Below, one piece after another: positions 8,803 through 16,398 of a stretch of 42,167 bases of DNA. Numbering within the stretch: the stretch's first letter is position 1; the number at the start of each line of letters is the position of its first letter. The notes below the pieces were generated by a model. That model saw nothing but the letters and a program-made list of their open reading frames with translations. It had not been told where the DNA came from and made no database searches. The DNA comes from Castellaniella sp049650445. Lineage in GTDB: Bacteria; Pseudomonadota; Gammaproteobacteria; Burkholderiales; Burkholderiaceae_B. The DNA lies in contig NZ_JBASAD010000005.1 in NCBI RefSeq assembly GCF_049650445.1, forward strand, positions 1 through 42,167, in the 5' to 3' direction. The position numbers and the translations under genes are program-made.

Positions 8803-9297
8803 ATGAGCCAGACAGACCTCTCCCCCACCCTCAGCCACCTGGATGAAAACGGCCAGGTCCGCATGGTCGACGTCGGGGCCAAGGCCTCGACCGACCGCAC
8901 CGCCGTGGCCGAGGGCCGGGTGCGCCTGAACGCCCATGCCTGGGGCCTGCTGTCGGCCCAGGCCAACGCCAAGGGCGAGGTCCTGAACACTGCCCGCATC
9001 GCCGGCATCCTGGCGGCCAAGCGCTGTGCCGAACTCATCCCCCTGTGCCACAGCCTGCCGCTCAGCTTCGTCGGGGTGGACTTTTCCGCCGACGACGCCA
9101 GCCGCACGCTGACGATCCGCGCCACCAGCCGCACCCACCACCAGACCGGGGTCGAAATGGAGGCCATGATGGCCTGCTCCGTTGCCGCCCTGACGGTCTA
9201 CGACATGTGCAAGGCCGCCGACAAAGGCATCATCATCGAGCAGGTTCGCCTGCTGAGCAAAACCGGAGGCAAAAGTGGTGACTGGCGCAACGATTGA
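8803..9297 (+). CDS. moaC: Cyclic pyranopterin monophosphate synthase
   Basis: Converts 3',8-cyclo-GTP (the MoaA product) into cPMP in molybdenum cofactor synthesis. The 164-residue length fits the family. The hallmark segments are present: MVDVGAKASTDRTAVAEG near the N-terminus, AKRCAELIPLCHSLPLSF in the middle and YDMCKAADKG near the end, which hold the active-site Lys and Asp. The start at 8803 is the family start MSQTDLS; an earlier in-frame ATG/GTG region from 8755 is not conserved. It heads a plus-strand run moaC-moaD-moaE-moeA, and its end overlaps moaD by 23 bp. Confidence 0.96.
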   Translation: MSQTDLSPTLSHLDENGQVRMVDVGAKASTDRTAVAEGRVRLNAHAWGLLSAQANAKGEVLNTARIAGILAAKRCAELIPLCHSLPLSFVGVDFSADDASRTLTIRATSRTHHQTGVEMEAMMACSVAALTVYDMCKAADKGIIIEQVRLLSKTGGKSGDWRND

Positions 9298-9529
9298 AGT
9301 CCTGTATTTCGCCCAGGTCGCCGAACACATGGGTCTGCGGCGCGAGACCCTGCCCCTGGACGCACCTGTCCAGGCGGGCGCCTGGCTGGACGCTCTCGCA
9401 GCGCGCTGCCCCGCGTTGGGACCGGCGGCCCGCCTGAAACTCGCCATCAACCAGGAACACGCCGGGCGCGCCGCCACGATCCACCCGGGCGACGAGGTCG
9501 CCGTGTTCGAACCCGTCACCGGCGGCTAG
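9275..9529 (+). CDS. moaD: Molybdopterin synthase sulfur carrier subunit
   Basis: Small ubiquitin-like protein (84 residues) that carries a C-terminal thiocarboxylate and donates sulfur to MoaE for molybdopterin formation. It ends in the required GlyGly (VTGG). Translation starts at GTG 9275 inside moaC; GGAGG at 9265-9269 sits 5 nt upstream and decides the start. Beta-grasp features include VLYFAQVAEHMG at the start and IHPGDEVAVFEPVTGG at the end. The overlap with moaC points to coupled translation. Confidence 0.93.
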   Translation: MVTGATIEVLYFAQVAEHMGLRRETLPLDAPVQAGAWLDALAARCPALGPAARLKLAINQEHAGRAATIHPGDEVAVFEPVTGG

Positions 9530-9547
9530 AGCCGGTCCGCACACATC

Positions 9548-10018
9548 ATGATCCGCATCCAGACCGAACGCTTCGACACTGCCGAATTGACCGCGCTGCT
9601 GCAAGCGCGTGCGGACGGCCGTGCCGGCGCCCTGGTGCATTTCCTGGGCATGGTGCGCGACTACAGCCCCGAGGCCGGGTCGCGCAGCCTGTTCCTGGAG
9701 CATTACCCGGGCATGTGCGAACGCGAGATCCAGACGCTGTGCGACCATGCGAAACAACGCTGGGACATCCTCGACACGGTGGTGGTCCACCGGGTCGGCG
9801 AACTGCCGCTGGGCGACCCCATTGTCTTCGTCGGCGTGGCCGCCGCCCACCGGGGCCAGGCCTTCCAGGCCTGCGAATACATCATCGACGCCCTGAAGAC
9901 CCGCGCACCTTTCTGGAAACGCGAGACCCTGGCCGACGGCCACGCCTTCTGGGTCGAACAGCGGACCGCCGACGCCGAAAAAACCGCCCGGTGGGACACG
10001 CCCCCGGACACACCATGA
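9548..10018 (+). CDS. moaE: Molybdopterin synthase catalytic subunit
   Basis: Large subunit of molybdopterin synthase, which adds two sulfurs to cPMP using MoaD. 156 residues. Family signatures: HFLGMVRDYS near residue 32, LFLEHYPGM, HRVGELPLGD, FVGVAAAHR and the catalytic KTRAPFWKRE, whose first Lys is essential in E. coli MoaE. It lies 18 bp after moaD. A gap of 127 bp separates it from moeA, larger than the other joints of the operon. Confidence 0.96.
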   Translation: MIRIQTERFDTAELTALLQARADGRAGALVHFLGMVRDYSPEAGSRSLFLEHYPGMCEREIQTLCDHAKQRWDILDTVVVHRVGELPLGDPIVFVGVAAAHRGQAFQACEYIIDALKTRAPFWKRETLADGHAFWVEQRTADAEKTARWDTPPDTP

Positions 10019-10145
10019 AAGCCGACCGGTGTCCTGCCTGCCCGGCTCCACCGGCGCCAGCCGGCCGGCCTGGGAAAACAACCTGCTGTCCCAGTTCGAC
10101 AGCCGCCAGCGCCTACCGCGCACAGCCGCATACGGAAACCTGATC

Positions 10146-11354
10146 ATGCTCGATTTCGATACCGCCCAGGCCCGCCTGGCGGCGCGCGGACGCGGCCCCA
10201 CGGGCCGCGAAACCGTCCTCCTCGACGCACTGCCCGGCCGTGTGCTGGCCACTGACATCGACGCCGCCCTGGACCTGCCGCCCGCCGACAACAGCGCCAT
10301 GGACGGCTATGCGCTGCGCGCGGCCGACGCGGCGACACCCGGCGCGACACTGCCGGTCCAGCAGCGCTGCTTTGCCGGCCAGACCCCCGATCCCCTGCTG
10401 CCCGGCCAGGCCATCCGGCTGTTCACCGGCAGCGTGATTCCGGCGGGCGCGGACACCGTCGTCATGCAGGAAGACTGCCGCGAAGAAGACGGCCGGGTCA
10501 CCATCCTGACACCGCCCCCGACCGGGCAGCACATCCGCCGTCGGGGCGAGGACATGAGCGCGGGGCGGCTGGTCCTCAACCAGGGCACCCTCCTGAAAGC
10601 CGGCCACATCGCCATCCTGGCATCCCAGGGTCATGACCGCGCGTCCGTCTTTCCCCGCCTGACAGTCGGCATCCTGACCACGGGCGACGAACTCGTTCCC
10701 CCGGGCCAGCCCCTGCCGCCGGCCGCCATCTACAATTCCAACGCACCGATGCTGGCCAGCCTGTGTGTCGGGCTGGGCACTGCCACGCCCGTCCTGCGCC
10801 ATGCCCGCGACGACGCGGAAGCCACCCGCCGGGCGCTGGCCGAACTGAACGAGATCTGCGATCTGGTGCTCAGCGTGGGCGGCGCCTCGGTCGGCGAAAA
10901 GGACCTGGTCAAGCCTGCCATCGAGGACCTGGGCGGCACGCTGGACCTGTGGCGGGTGCGTATGAAGCCGGGCAAACCGGTGGCGCTGGCCGAACTCAAG
11001 GGCCGTCCGCTGGTCTGCCTGCCCGGCAATCCGGCGTCGGCTTTCGCCGTGTTCACGCTGCTGGTCAGCCCCTTGATCCGGGGCCTGCAAGGCCGCCGCG
11101 ACGCCTTGCCGCCGATCCGGCGCGGGATCCTGGACATGATCCACCCCGTCGGCGGCGATCGCGATGACTTTCTGCGCATCCAGACCACACAGGGTGCCGC
11201 CGGACTGCCCCGCCTGACACCGCATCCGCAGCAAAGCTCAGGCGCGATGAGCAGTCTGGCCTGGGCACACGGCCTGGCCCGCATTCCGGCGGACACGCGG
11301 CTGGAAGCCGGCGCAGAAGTTGACTGGATGGCGCTGTCCGACTGGTTATCCTGA
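10146..11354 (+). CDS. moeA: Molybdopterin molybdenumtransferase
   Basis: Inserts molybdate into adenylylated molybdopterin. 402 residues from the ATG at 10146. Motifs: NSAMDGYALR, TGSVIPAGADTVV, the MoCF-binding GILTTGDELV, GGASVGEKD, RMKPGKPVALAELKG and CLPGNPASAF, followed by a beta-barrel C-terminal domain. The frame is open upstream to a GTG at 10029, and the extra 39 codons (WENNLLSQFDS...) have coding-like third positions, so a longer N-terminus cannot be excluded. The ribosome site for 10146 is weak. It is last in the moaC-moaD-moaE-moeA run; moaA is convergent. Confidence 0.95.
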   Translation: MLDFDTAQARLAARGRGPTGRETVLLDALPGRVLATDIDAALDLPPADNSAMDGYALRAADAATPGATLPVQQRCFAGQTPDPLLPGQAIRLFTGSVIPAGADTVVMQEDCREEDGRVTILTPPPTGQHIRRRGEDMSAGRLVLNQGTLLKAGHIAILASQGHDRASVFPRLTVGILTTGDELVPPGQPLPPAAIYNSNAPMLASLCVGLGTATPVLRHARDDAEATRRALAELNEICDLVLSVGGASVGEKDLVKPAIEDLGGTLDLWRVRMKPGKPVALAELKGRPLVCLPGNPASAFAVFTLLVSPLIRGLQGRRDALPPIRRGILDMIHPVGGDRDDFLRIQTTQGAAGLPRLTPHPQQSSGAMSSLAWAHGLARIPADTRLEAGAEVDWMALSDWLS

Positions 11355-11389
11355 CGCCCGGGCTCGGATTCGGTCCCGGATCAAGACAC

Positions 11390-11499
11390 CCCTCCACCTC
11401 GCGCCTTGCAAGGCGCTCGGATTCGATCGGCACGGAGCATCTTCAGCCGTAGCATCCCTCCACCTCGCGCCTTGCAAGGCGCTCGGATTCGATCGGCAC
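11390..11499. repeat. 44-bp direct repeat, two copies, after moeA
   Basis: Identical 44-bp units occupy 11390-11433 and 11456-11499 (period 66 bp). Each contains the palindrome GCGCCTTGCAAGGCGC and ends GATTCGATCGGCAC. A degenerate fragment, GCTCGGATTCGGTCC, lies further upstream at 11362. The segment is non-coding and sits between the convergent moeA and moaA genes. Confidence 0.9.
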
Positions 11500-11526
11500 A
11501 TGAAGGCCCGCAGGGGCCTTCATGTG
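11497..11526. terminator. Perfect 13-bp hairpin between moeA and moaA
   Basis: CACATGAAGGCCC and GGGCCTTCATGTG pair perfectly around a GCAG loop, 8 nt past the moaA stop. No T-run follows on either strand, so it is a candidate bidirectional terminator or RNA 3'-end stabiliser rather than a classical intrinsic terminator. Confidence 0.55.
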
Positions 11527-11533
11527 TCCGATC

Positions 11534-12613
11534 TCATCCACCTATATAACTCATCTCGATTTTGTGGTCGCGGTGGGCCTCGCCGCGGAGTTCGGAATAA
11601 CGGTCGTCGCGCGCCTGCCAGACACCTGCCAGACGCCGCGCCAACGCCGCATCGTCAGCCCCGGCGCGCAGCAGGCTGCGGATGTCGTGGCCCTGTTCGG
11701 CGAACAGACAGGTGAACAGCCGCCCTTCGGGCGACAGACGCAACCGCGTACAGTCCCCGCAGAAAGGCTGGGACACGCTGGTGATCAGGCCGATCTCGCC
11801 GGCACCATCGTCGTACGCCCAGCGGGCGGCGACCTCGCCCCGGTAGCGGGCCTGGACCGGCCGCAGCGGGAATTCGTCGCCGATGATCCGGACGATTTCA
11901 GCGCCGGTGACGACCTCGTCCATGCGCCAGCCGTTGGTGCTGCCGACGTCCATATATTCGATGTAGCGCAGCGTATGGCCCGTGCCCCGGAAGTGCCGCG
12001 CCATCGGCAGGATCTGGCCATCGTTCATGCCCCGGCGCACGACCATATTGACCTTGACGGGGGCCAGCCCCGCAGCAGCCGCGGCCTCGATGCCCTCCAG
12101 CACGGTGGCGACCGGAACCCCGCTGTCGCTCATGCGTTCAAACAAGACGTCGTCCAGTGCGTCCAGGCTGACCGTCACCCGCGTCAGGCCCGCATCGGCC
12201 AGAGCGCGGGCCTTGCGAGCCAGCAGCGTGCCGTTGGTGGTCAGGGTCAGGTCCGGCGCTGCGCCGTCCGGCGTGCGCAAGTCGGCCAGCATCCCGACCA
12301 GGATTTCGATCTGCTTGCGCAATAGCGGTTCACCGCCCGTCAGGCGGATCTTGCGCACCCCACCTGCCACCGCGATCCGGGCGAATCGGGTGATTTCCTC
12401 GAAGGTCAGCAAGTCGCCATGGGGCAGGAAGGCGTGATCCGCGCCGAACAATTCACGCGGCATGCAGTAGGTGCAGCGGAAATTGCAGCGGTCCGTGACG
12501 GAAATCCGCAGATCACGCAAAGGCCGCCCCCGGCCGTCGCGCACCGGCTCGCCCGGCGCGCGAACCACGTCCCGGCCCACCGAAGCGGGCCGGTGATGGA
12601 TCACGCTGGGCAT
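11534..12613 (-). CDS. moaA: GTP 3',8-cyclase
   Basis: Radical SAM enzyme that starts molybdenum cofactor synthesis by cyclising GTP. 359 residues. The N-terminal 4Fe-4S motif is CNFRCTYC, followed by LTGGEPLLR. The C-terminal cluster is carried by CGDCTRLRLSPEGRLFTC, and the chain ends in the characteristic GlyGly (SYIGG). It faces moeA across a repeat-containing gap and lies 43 bp downstream of the usp gene on the same strand, so it may be co-transcribed with usp or have its own promoter. moaB/mog, mobA and moeB are not in the window. Confidence 0.96.
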   Translation of the reverse strand: MPSVIHHRPASVGRDVVRAPGEPVRDGRGRPLRDLRISVTDRCNFRCTYCMPRELFGADHAFLPHGDLLTFEEITRFARIAVAGGVRKIRLTGGEPLLRKQIEILVGMLADLRTPDGAAPDLTLTTNGTLLARKARALADAGLTRVTVSLDALDDVLFERMSDSGVPVATVLEGIEAAAAAGLAPVKVNMVVRRGMNDGQILPMARHFRGTGHTLRYIEYMDVGSTNGWRMDEVVTGAEIVRIIGDEFPLRPVQARYRGEVAARWAYDDGAGEIGLITSVSQPFCGDCTRLRLSPEGRLFTCLFAEQGHDIRSLLRAGADDAALARRLAGVWQARDDRYSELRGEAHRDHKIEMSYIGG

Positions 12614-12656
12614 GGCATCAGGGCCTGTTCATACGCATCAGAAAATCGCGCGGGAT

Positions 12657-13118
12657 CTAGTCGTTTTCCTTGACCCGGTAGACCAGGGTGGCGACCTTGG
12701 CCAGGCCCAGGACCTTGACCGTGACGCTGCCCAGCAGCAAACGCGACAGGCCGCTGCGGCCGTGGCTGCCGATGAAGATCAGGTCGCAGCCTTCGGACTG
12801 GGCGGCATGCACGATCCCGTCGGCAACGTTGAAATTGGACACGGCCAGGGGCGTGGCCTTGACGCCGGCGGTCTCGGCCCGGTCGAGCACGGCCTGGAGG
12901 TATTTCTTGGACTGCTCGGAAGCGGTGCGATCGTAGTCTTCGTCCGTGATGGCATAGGCGGCGGCCATGCCATCGAAGCCAACCGTGGCGGCAAACGGCT
13001 GGGTCACGTGCAGCGCGACGACCTCGGCGCCAATGGTCCGGGCGAAGCAGACGCCTTTGTTGGCAGCCTGGGCGGAAAGCTTGGAGCCATCCGTGGGAAT
13101 CAGGATTTTCTTGAACAT
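12657..13118 (-). CDS. Universal stress protein UspA family
   Basis: 153-residue cytoplasmic protein. It begins MFKKILIPTDGS and carries the ATP-binding pattern G-2x-G-9x-G(S/T) in GSHGRSGLSRLLLGSVT near the C-terminus, so it is probably an ATP-binding type. The start at 13118 is the family start; the frame is open upstream but that part does not resemble the family. Neighbours are moaA downstream and the lgmC-like gene 71 bp upstream, all on the minus strand. Confidence 0.92.
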   Translation of the reverse strand: MFKKILIPTDGSKLSAQAANKGVCFARTIGAEVVALHVTQPFAATVGFDGMAAAYAITDEDYDRTASEQSKKYLQAVLDRAETAGVKATPLAVSNFNVADGIVHAAQSEGCDLIFIGSHGRSGLSRLLLGSVTVKVLGLAKVATLVYRVKEND

Positions 13119-13189
13119 GCTCGGATCATCCAAAAACACTAATAGGAAACCCCAGCATAACCGCTGGTCCCCCGAAAGGACAGTCGGGA

Positions 13190-14401
13190 TCAGCCCTGGG
13201 ATTGATCTGTGCCATATTCCTGGGCTGCCAGGAACAGATTCGTGCAGCGCGTGCCCGAACGGCAGAAGGCCAGCACCGGTGCAGGCAGGTCCTGCAGCAG
13301 GCCGGCGAACTCGGCCACGTCGGCCGCCGTCATGGCGCCGCTGACCACGGGCTGGTAGCGCGCCTGCAAACCGGCGTCCCGGGCTGCCTGCAGCACGTCG
13401 TCGGACCGGGGCTGCTCGGGGCCGCCTTCGCCGTCCGGCCGATTGATGATGACGGATTTGAACCCCGCATCCGCCAGGGCCTGCATGTCGGCGGGCTGCA
13501 ACTGGGGGGCGACGGAGAAATCCGGGGTCAGGGTCTGGTAGGTAAAGTTCATATGGGCTCCTCGGGACGGCCGGCTGTCCCTTCCTTCTATAGTCAGGTG
13601 ATGTTCCGCCAGCAACCGCCCCATCAGAGGGCCCGCCAGCACTTCGTGTTCGGCCTGGCGCTGCGCCGACAGGGCGTCGGCGCCTTCTGTGCCCAGCGCG
13701 GGATGGCACATCAGTACGTCACCGTCGCGGCACGACGCCAGCCAGCGGCGCATCCAGCGCTCGTAAGCCGGGACGCCACCCTGGAAATCATACACGCCCA
13801 GAAAGCCCGGATTGAACGCATGGCCACGCGCCCGCGCCCGCTGCCGCAAGCCGGCCGCGCCCAGCCCGGCGATGACGGCGGCCTTGAAGCGCAAGCGCGG
13901 CGGCAGGCCCGCCATGCGGGGCCGCCCGACGTCGCGTATCCAGGGTCGGCCGTTGCGGGGTTCGGGCAGGGATTCGAGCAACGCATCGCGAATGCACGGC
14001 AATTGATGCACGTGCTGGTGACCGTCGACGTAATCAGGCGCCCGGCCCATGATGTCCTGGAACAGCGCCAACTGCCGCCGCACGGTCTCGCGCACGGCGT
14101 CGGCGGGCAAGCGCCCCAGCCAGGCCGTGCGGATCAGCGTCCCCAAGGGCAGGCACAGGCCCGGCTGGCCAAAGGATTCCGTGAAATTCAGGTGCAGGCC
14201 GACCTGCAGACCGGATGTCCGCAGCGCCGGTACATCCTGACGCGCGGCCGGGCCGTCGACCAGCAGGCTGGTGGCCGACAGACGGCCGCGTCCGGCCAGC
14301 GACAGAATGCCGGCGTTCACCGCCGGGTTCATCCCGAAATCATCGGCGCACAATACAATGCGCCGGTACTGATGCCCTGATGCGTGTGAATCCGGATCCA
14401 T
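13190..14401 (-). CDS. ChbG/HpnK-type deacetylase fused to DUF442 domain (LgmC-like)
   Basis: 403-residue reading frame with two parts. Residues 1-~283 are a YdjC/ChbG/HpnK carbohydrate deacetylase: VLCADDFGMNPAVNAG at the N-terminus and DGHQHVHQLP supply the Asp and His metal ligands. Residues 284-403 are a DUF442 (TIGR01244-like, phosphatase-fold) domain: NFTYQTLTPDFSVAPQL, VIINRPDGEGG and the loop FCRSGTR. No stop separates the parts. An internal ATG at 13552 has a strong ribosome site, so the second domain may also be made alone. In Bordetella the deacetylase role is to convert a polyprenyl-linked GlcNAc to GlcN for lipid A modification; that role is inferred here from the neighbouring GT2 and GT39 genes. 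The start codon overlaps that of the divergent GtrA gene. Confidence 0.82.
   Translation of the reverse strand: MDPDSHASGHQYRRIVLCADDFGMNPAVNAGILSLAGRGRLSATSLLVDGPAARQDVPALRTSGLQVGLHLNFTESFGQPGLCLPLGTLIRTAWLGRLPADAVRETVRRQLALFQDIMGRAPDYVDGHQHVHQLPCIRDALLESLPEPRNGRPWIRDVGRPRMAGLPPRLRFKAAVIAGLGAAGLRQRARARGHAFNPGFLGVYDFQGGVPAYERWMRRWLASCRDGDVLMCHPALGTEGADALSAQRQAEHEVLAGPLMGRLLAEHHLTIEGRDSRPSRGAHMNFTYQTLTPDFSVAPQLQPADMQALADAGFKSVIINRPDGEGGPEQPRSDDVLQAARDAGLQARYQPVVSGAMTAADVAEFAGLLQDLPAPVLAFCRSGTRCTNLFLAAQEYGTDQSQG
13550..13563 (-). promoter_or_regulatory. Internal ribosome binding site and start for DUF442 domain
   Basis: On the minus strand, GAGGAG (13563-13558) stands 5 nt before ATG (13552-13550), in frame with the ChbG-DUF442 reading frame and exactly at the N-terminus expected of a stand-alone 120-residue DUF442 protein (MNFTYQTLTPDF). 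It suggests either a former separate gene whose upstream neighbour lost its stop, or two products from one frame. Confidence 0.65.
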
Positions 14402-14792
14402 GTTCAAGAAGCTCGCTGCCCAGATCGGCTGGTTCGTCATTGTAGGCTGCGCGGCGGCCGCCACCCACTGGGCGGTCGCCGTGGCCTGCGTGGCCCTGGG
14501 GGGCCTGGCACCGCTGGTGGCCAACGTCGCCGGCTGGCTGGTGGCCTTTGGTGTGTCCTTCGCAGGCCACTACCGCCTGACCTTCCGCCACCACCAGGCG
14601 CCGCTGCGGCGCGCGGCGGCGCGGTTCTTTCTGGTGTCGGCACTGGGCTTTGCCGTCAACGAAGCCGCCTACGCCACGCTGCTGCGCCTGACGGCGATCC
14701 GCTACGACGTGCTGCTGGCCCTGGTGCTGATCGGCATCGCCGGGATGACCTTCATTCTGGGGCGCTACTGGGCGTTTCGCCGCAGCCATTGA
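14400..14792 (+). CDS. GtrA-family flippase (LgmD-like)
   Basis: 130-residue membrane protein with four hydrophobic helices of the GtrA family, small proteins thought to flip polyprenyl-phosphate-linked sugars across the inner membrane. Features: IGWFVIVGCAAAATHW in helix 1, ANVAGWLVAFGVSFAGHYRLTFR in helices 2-3 and a basic cytoplasmic end RYWAFRRSH. It is the only plus-strand gene in an otherwise minus-strand glycosylation cluster: it shares the CATG start with the divergent deacetylase gene and overlaps the 3' end of the ArnT-like gene by 41 bp. In the Bordetella lgm set this component would be LgmD; that equivalence is inferred. Confidence 0.85.
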   Translation: MFKKLAAQIGWFVIVGCAAAATHWAVAVACVALGGLAPLVANVAGWLVAFGVSFAGHYRLTFRHHQAPLRRAAARFFLVSALGFAVNEAAYATLLRLTAIRYDVLLALVLIGIAGMTFILGRYWAFRRSH

Positions 14793-16398
14793 CGGTTTCG
14801 GCAGCCGGGACGCGCCACAGCCCCATCCTGGACGTGCGCGCCAGGGGGTCACGGTCCTTCAGCGCCGGATAGCGGTCGGCCTCGTCCAGCCAGGCCAGCA
14901 TCCAGGTCGTCGCATGGCCCGGATCGCACAGATAGGATTGCAGTTGTGACGGCAGCCACAGCCGGTCGGCTCCCTTGTCGGACGTGAAGCTGGCCGCATC
15001 TGCCAGTTCACGGCGCCAGTCATCGCCCCGCATGACGTCCGGGTCGTCCCAGTGCGCGACGGCCACGACCGGGCCGCGCCAGCCGGCGTACATCGGCACG
15101 TCGTAGGCATACTGATCCAACATCACCAACTGGTCGCCGGGCGTCGCCTCGACGGCCAGGACATGGGCCAGGCTTTTCGTGCTGCGCTGCGGGAACAGCA
15201 CCAGCGCCGCCACGGCCAGCAGACACAAGCCACCGGCAATCAGGGCGTGGCGCACCAGACTGCGGCCGGCCCCCGGGGCGGTGGATTCTTCACGCTGCTC
15301 GAAGGTTTCCTGGATGAACCAGGCCAGCGGCGGCAGCACGGCGATCACATAGCCCACCAGTTTCGAGGTGGGAATCGAAAAGAACACCAGCACCACGGCC
15401 AGCCAGGACAGCATCAGGCCGCGCAGCACCCGGCGGTCGACCTGCTCGACCCGATGGGCGGGCGGCACAAAGGCCGGCTGCAGCGGTCCCCGGGGCTGGA
15501 ACCAGCGCCACAACTGGATCGACCATGGCAGTGTCAGGCCCAGCACCACCGGCACGTAGAACCAGAAGGGATGCGGATTGTTGAAGCCGGATTCCAGGAA
15601 GCGCTGGAAGTGCTGATAGACGATGTAATAGTCGAAGAAGCCGGGATGGCGCGTTTCCATGACCACCATCCAGGGCAGGGTCAAGGCCAGGAACAGCAGA
15701 ATGCCCGGCCACCACAGCAGGCGCCCCATCGCACGGTAGCGGCGCCGGCCCAGCAGCCAGAAGAACAGCACCCCGCCCGGCAGCACGACACCGATCAGGC
15801 CCTTGGCCAGAAAGCCGGCCGCCGCAGCGACGTACATGGCGGTCAGTGCCCCCGCATCCGGACGCTGCTGTTCACGGCGGAACACGGCGTCGGCGCCCGC
15901 CATCACGGTCAGCCCCATCAAGGCGGCCACCAGCATGTCCAGGTTGGCGTAGTGCGCCGCGCCGAACAGAAACGGCTGCACCGTCAGGATCAGGGCCGCG
16001 CGACCTGCGGTACGGCCACTGACATAGCGGCGCAGAAACACGTAGAAGACCGTCACCAGCGCCGTGGCGGCCAGCACCGAGCACAGCCGCCCGGCCCAGG
16101 CGTTGTCGCCAAACACCGCCAATGACCCCGCCGTCAGCCAGTAGAACAGCGGCGGCTTGTGAAAGAAGGGCATGCCGTCCAGGCGCGGCGTCAGGTAGTC
16201 CCCCGAAGCCAGCATGTGCCAGGCCACCCCGACGTAACGGCCTTCGTCAGGCAGCAGCAGCGGGTACATCCAGGTCGTGGCCGCCAGCCAGAGAAAGGCG
16301 AACAGCGCCACCCAGGGCCAGGCGCGCCGCGTCTGCAGGCGCTGCCAGACGGATTCGCCGGCATCCACCAGCCGCGTGCAGAAAACAGGGGCTTTCAT
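14752..16398 (-). CDS. lgmB: ArnT-like lipid A glycosyltransferase (GT39)
   Basis: 548-residue membrane glycosyltransferase of the ArnT/PMT class (GT39). Multiple transmembrane helices surround a first periplasmic loop with the catalytic-type acidic motif LLPDEGRYVGVAWHML and the family segments GDYLTPRLDGMPFFHKPPLFYW. ArnT enzymes move a sugar from undecaprenyl phosphate to lipid A phosphates. The Bordetella orthologue adds glucosamine, which aids cationic peptide resistance. The neighbouring GT2, GtrA and deacetylase genes, and absence of arnA/arnB-type genes, favour a glucosamine-type (Lgm) rather than aminoarabinose pathway. The start codon overlaps the stop of the GT2 gene (ATGA), and the 3' end overlaps the opposing GtrA gene. 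Confidence 0.85.
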   Translation of the reverse strand: MKAPVFCTRLVDAGESVWQRLQTRRAWPWVALFAFLWLAATTWMYPLLLPDEGRYVGVAWHMLASGDYLTPRLDGMPFFHKPPLFYWLTAGSLAVFGDNAWAGRLCSVLAATALVTVFYVFLRRYVSGRTAGRAALILTVQPFLFGAAHYANLDMLVAALMGLTVMAGADAVFRREQQRPDAGALTAMYVAAAAGFLAKGLIGVVLPGGVLFFWLLGRRRYRAMGRLLWWPGILLFLALTLPWMVVMETRHPGFFDYYIVYQHFQRFLESGFNNPHPFWFYVPVVLGLTLPWSIQLWRWFQPRGPLQPAFVPPAHRVEQVDRRVLRGLMLSWLAVVLVFFSIPTSKLVGYVIAVLPPLAWFIQETFEQREESTAPGAGRSLVRHALIAGGLCLLAVAALVLFPQRSTKSLAHVLAVEATPGDQLVMLDQYAYDVPMYAGWRGPVVAVAHWDDPDVMRGDDWRRELADAASFTSDKGADRLWLPSQLQSYLCDPGHATTWMLAWLDEADRYPALKDRDPLARTSRMGLWRVPAAETVNGCGETPSSAPE

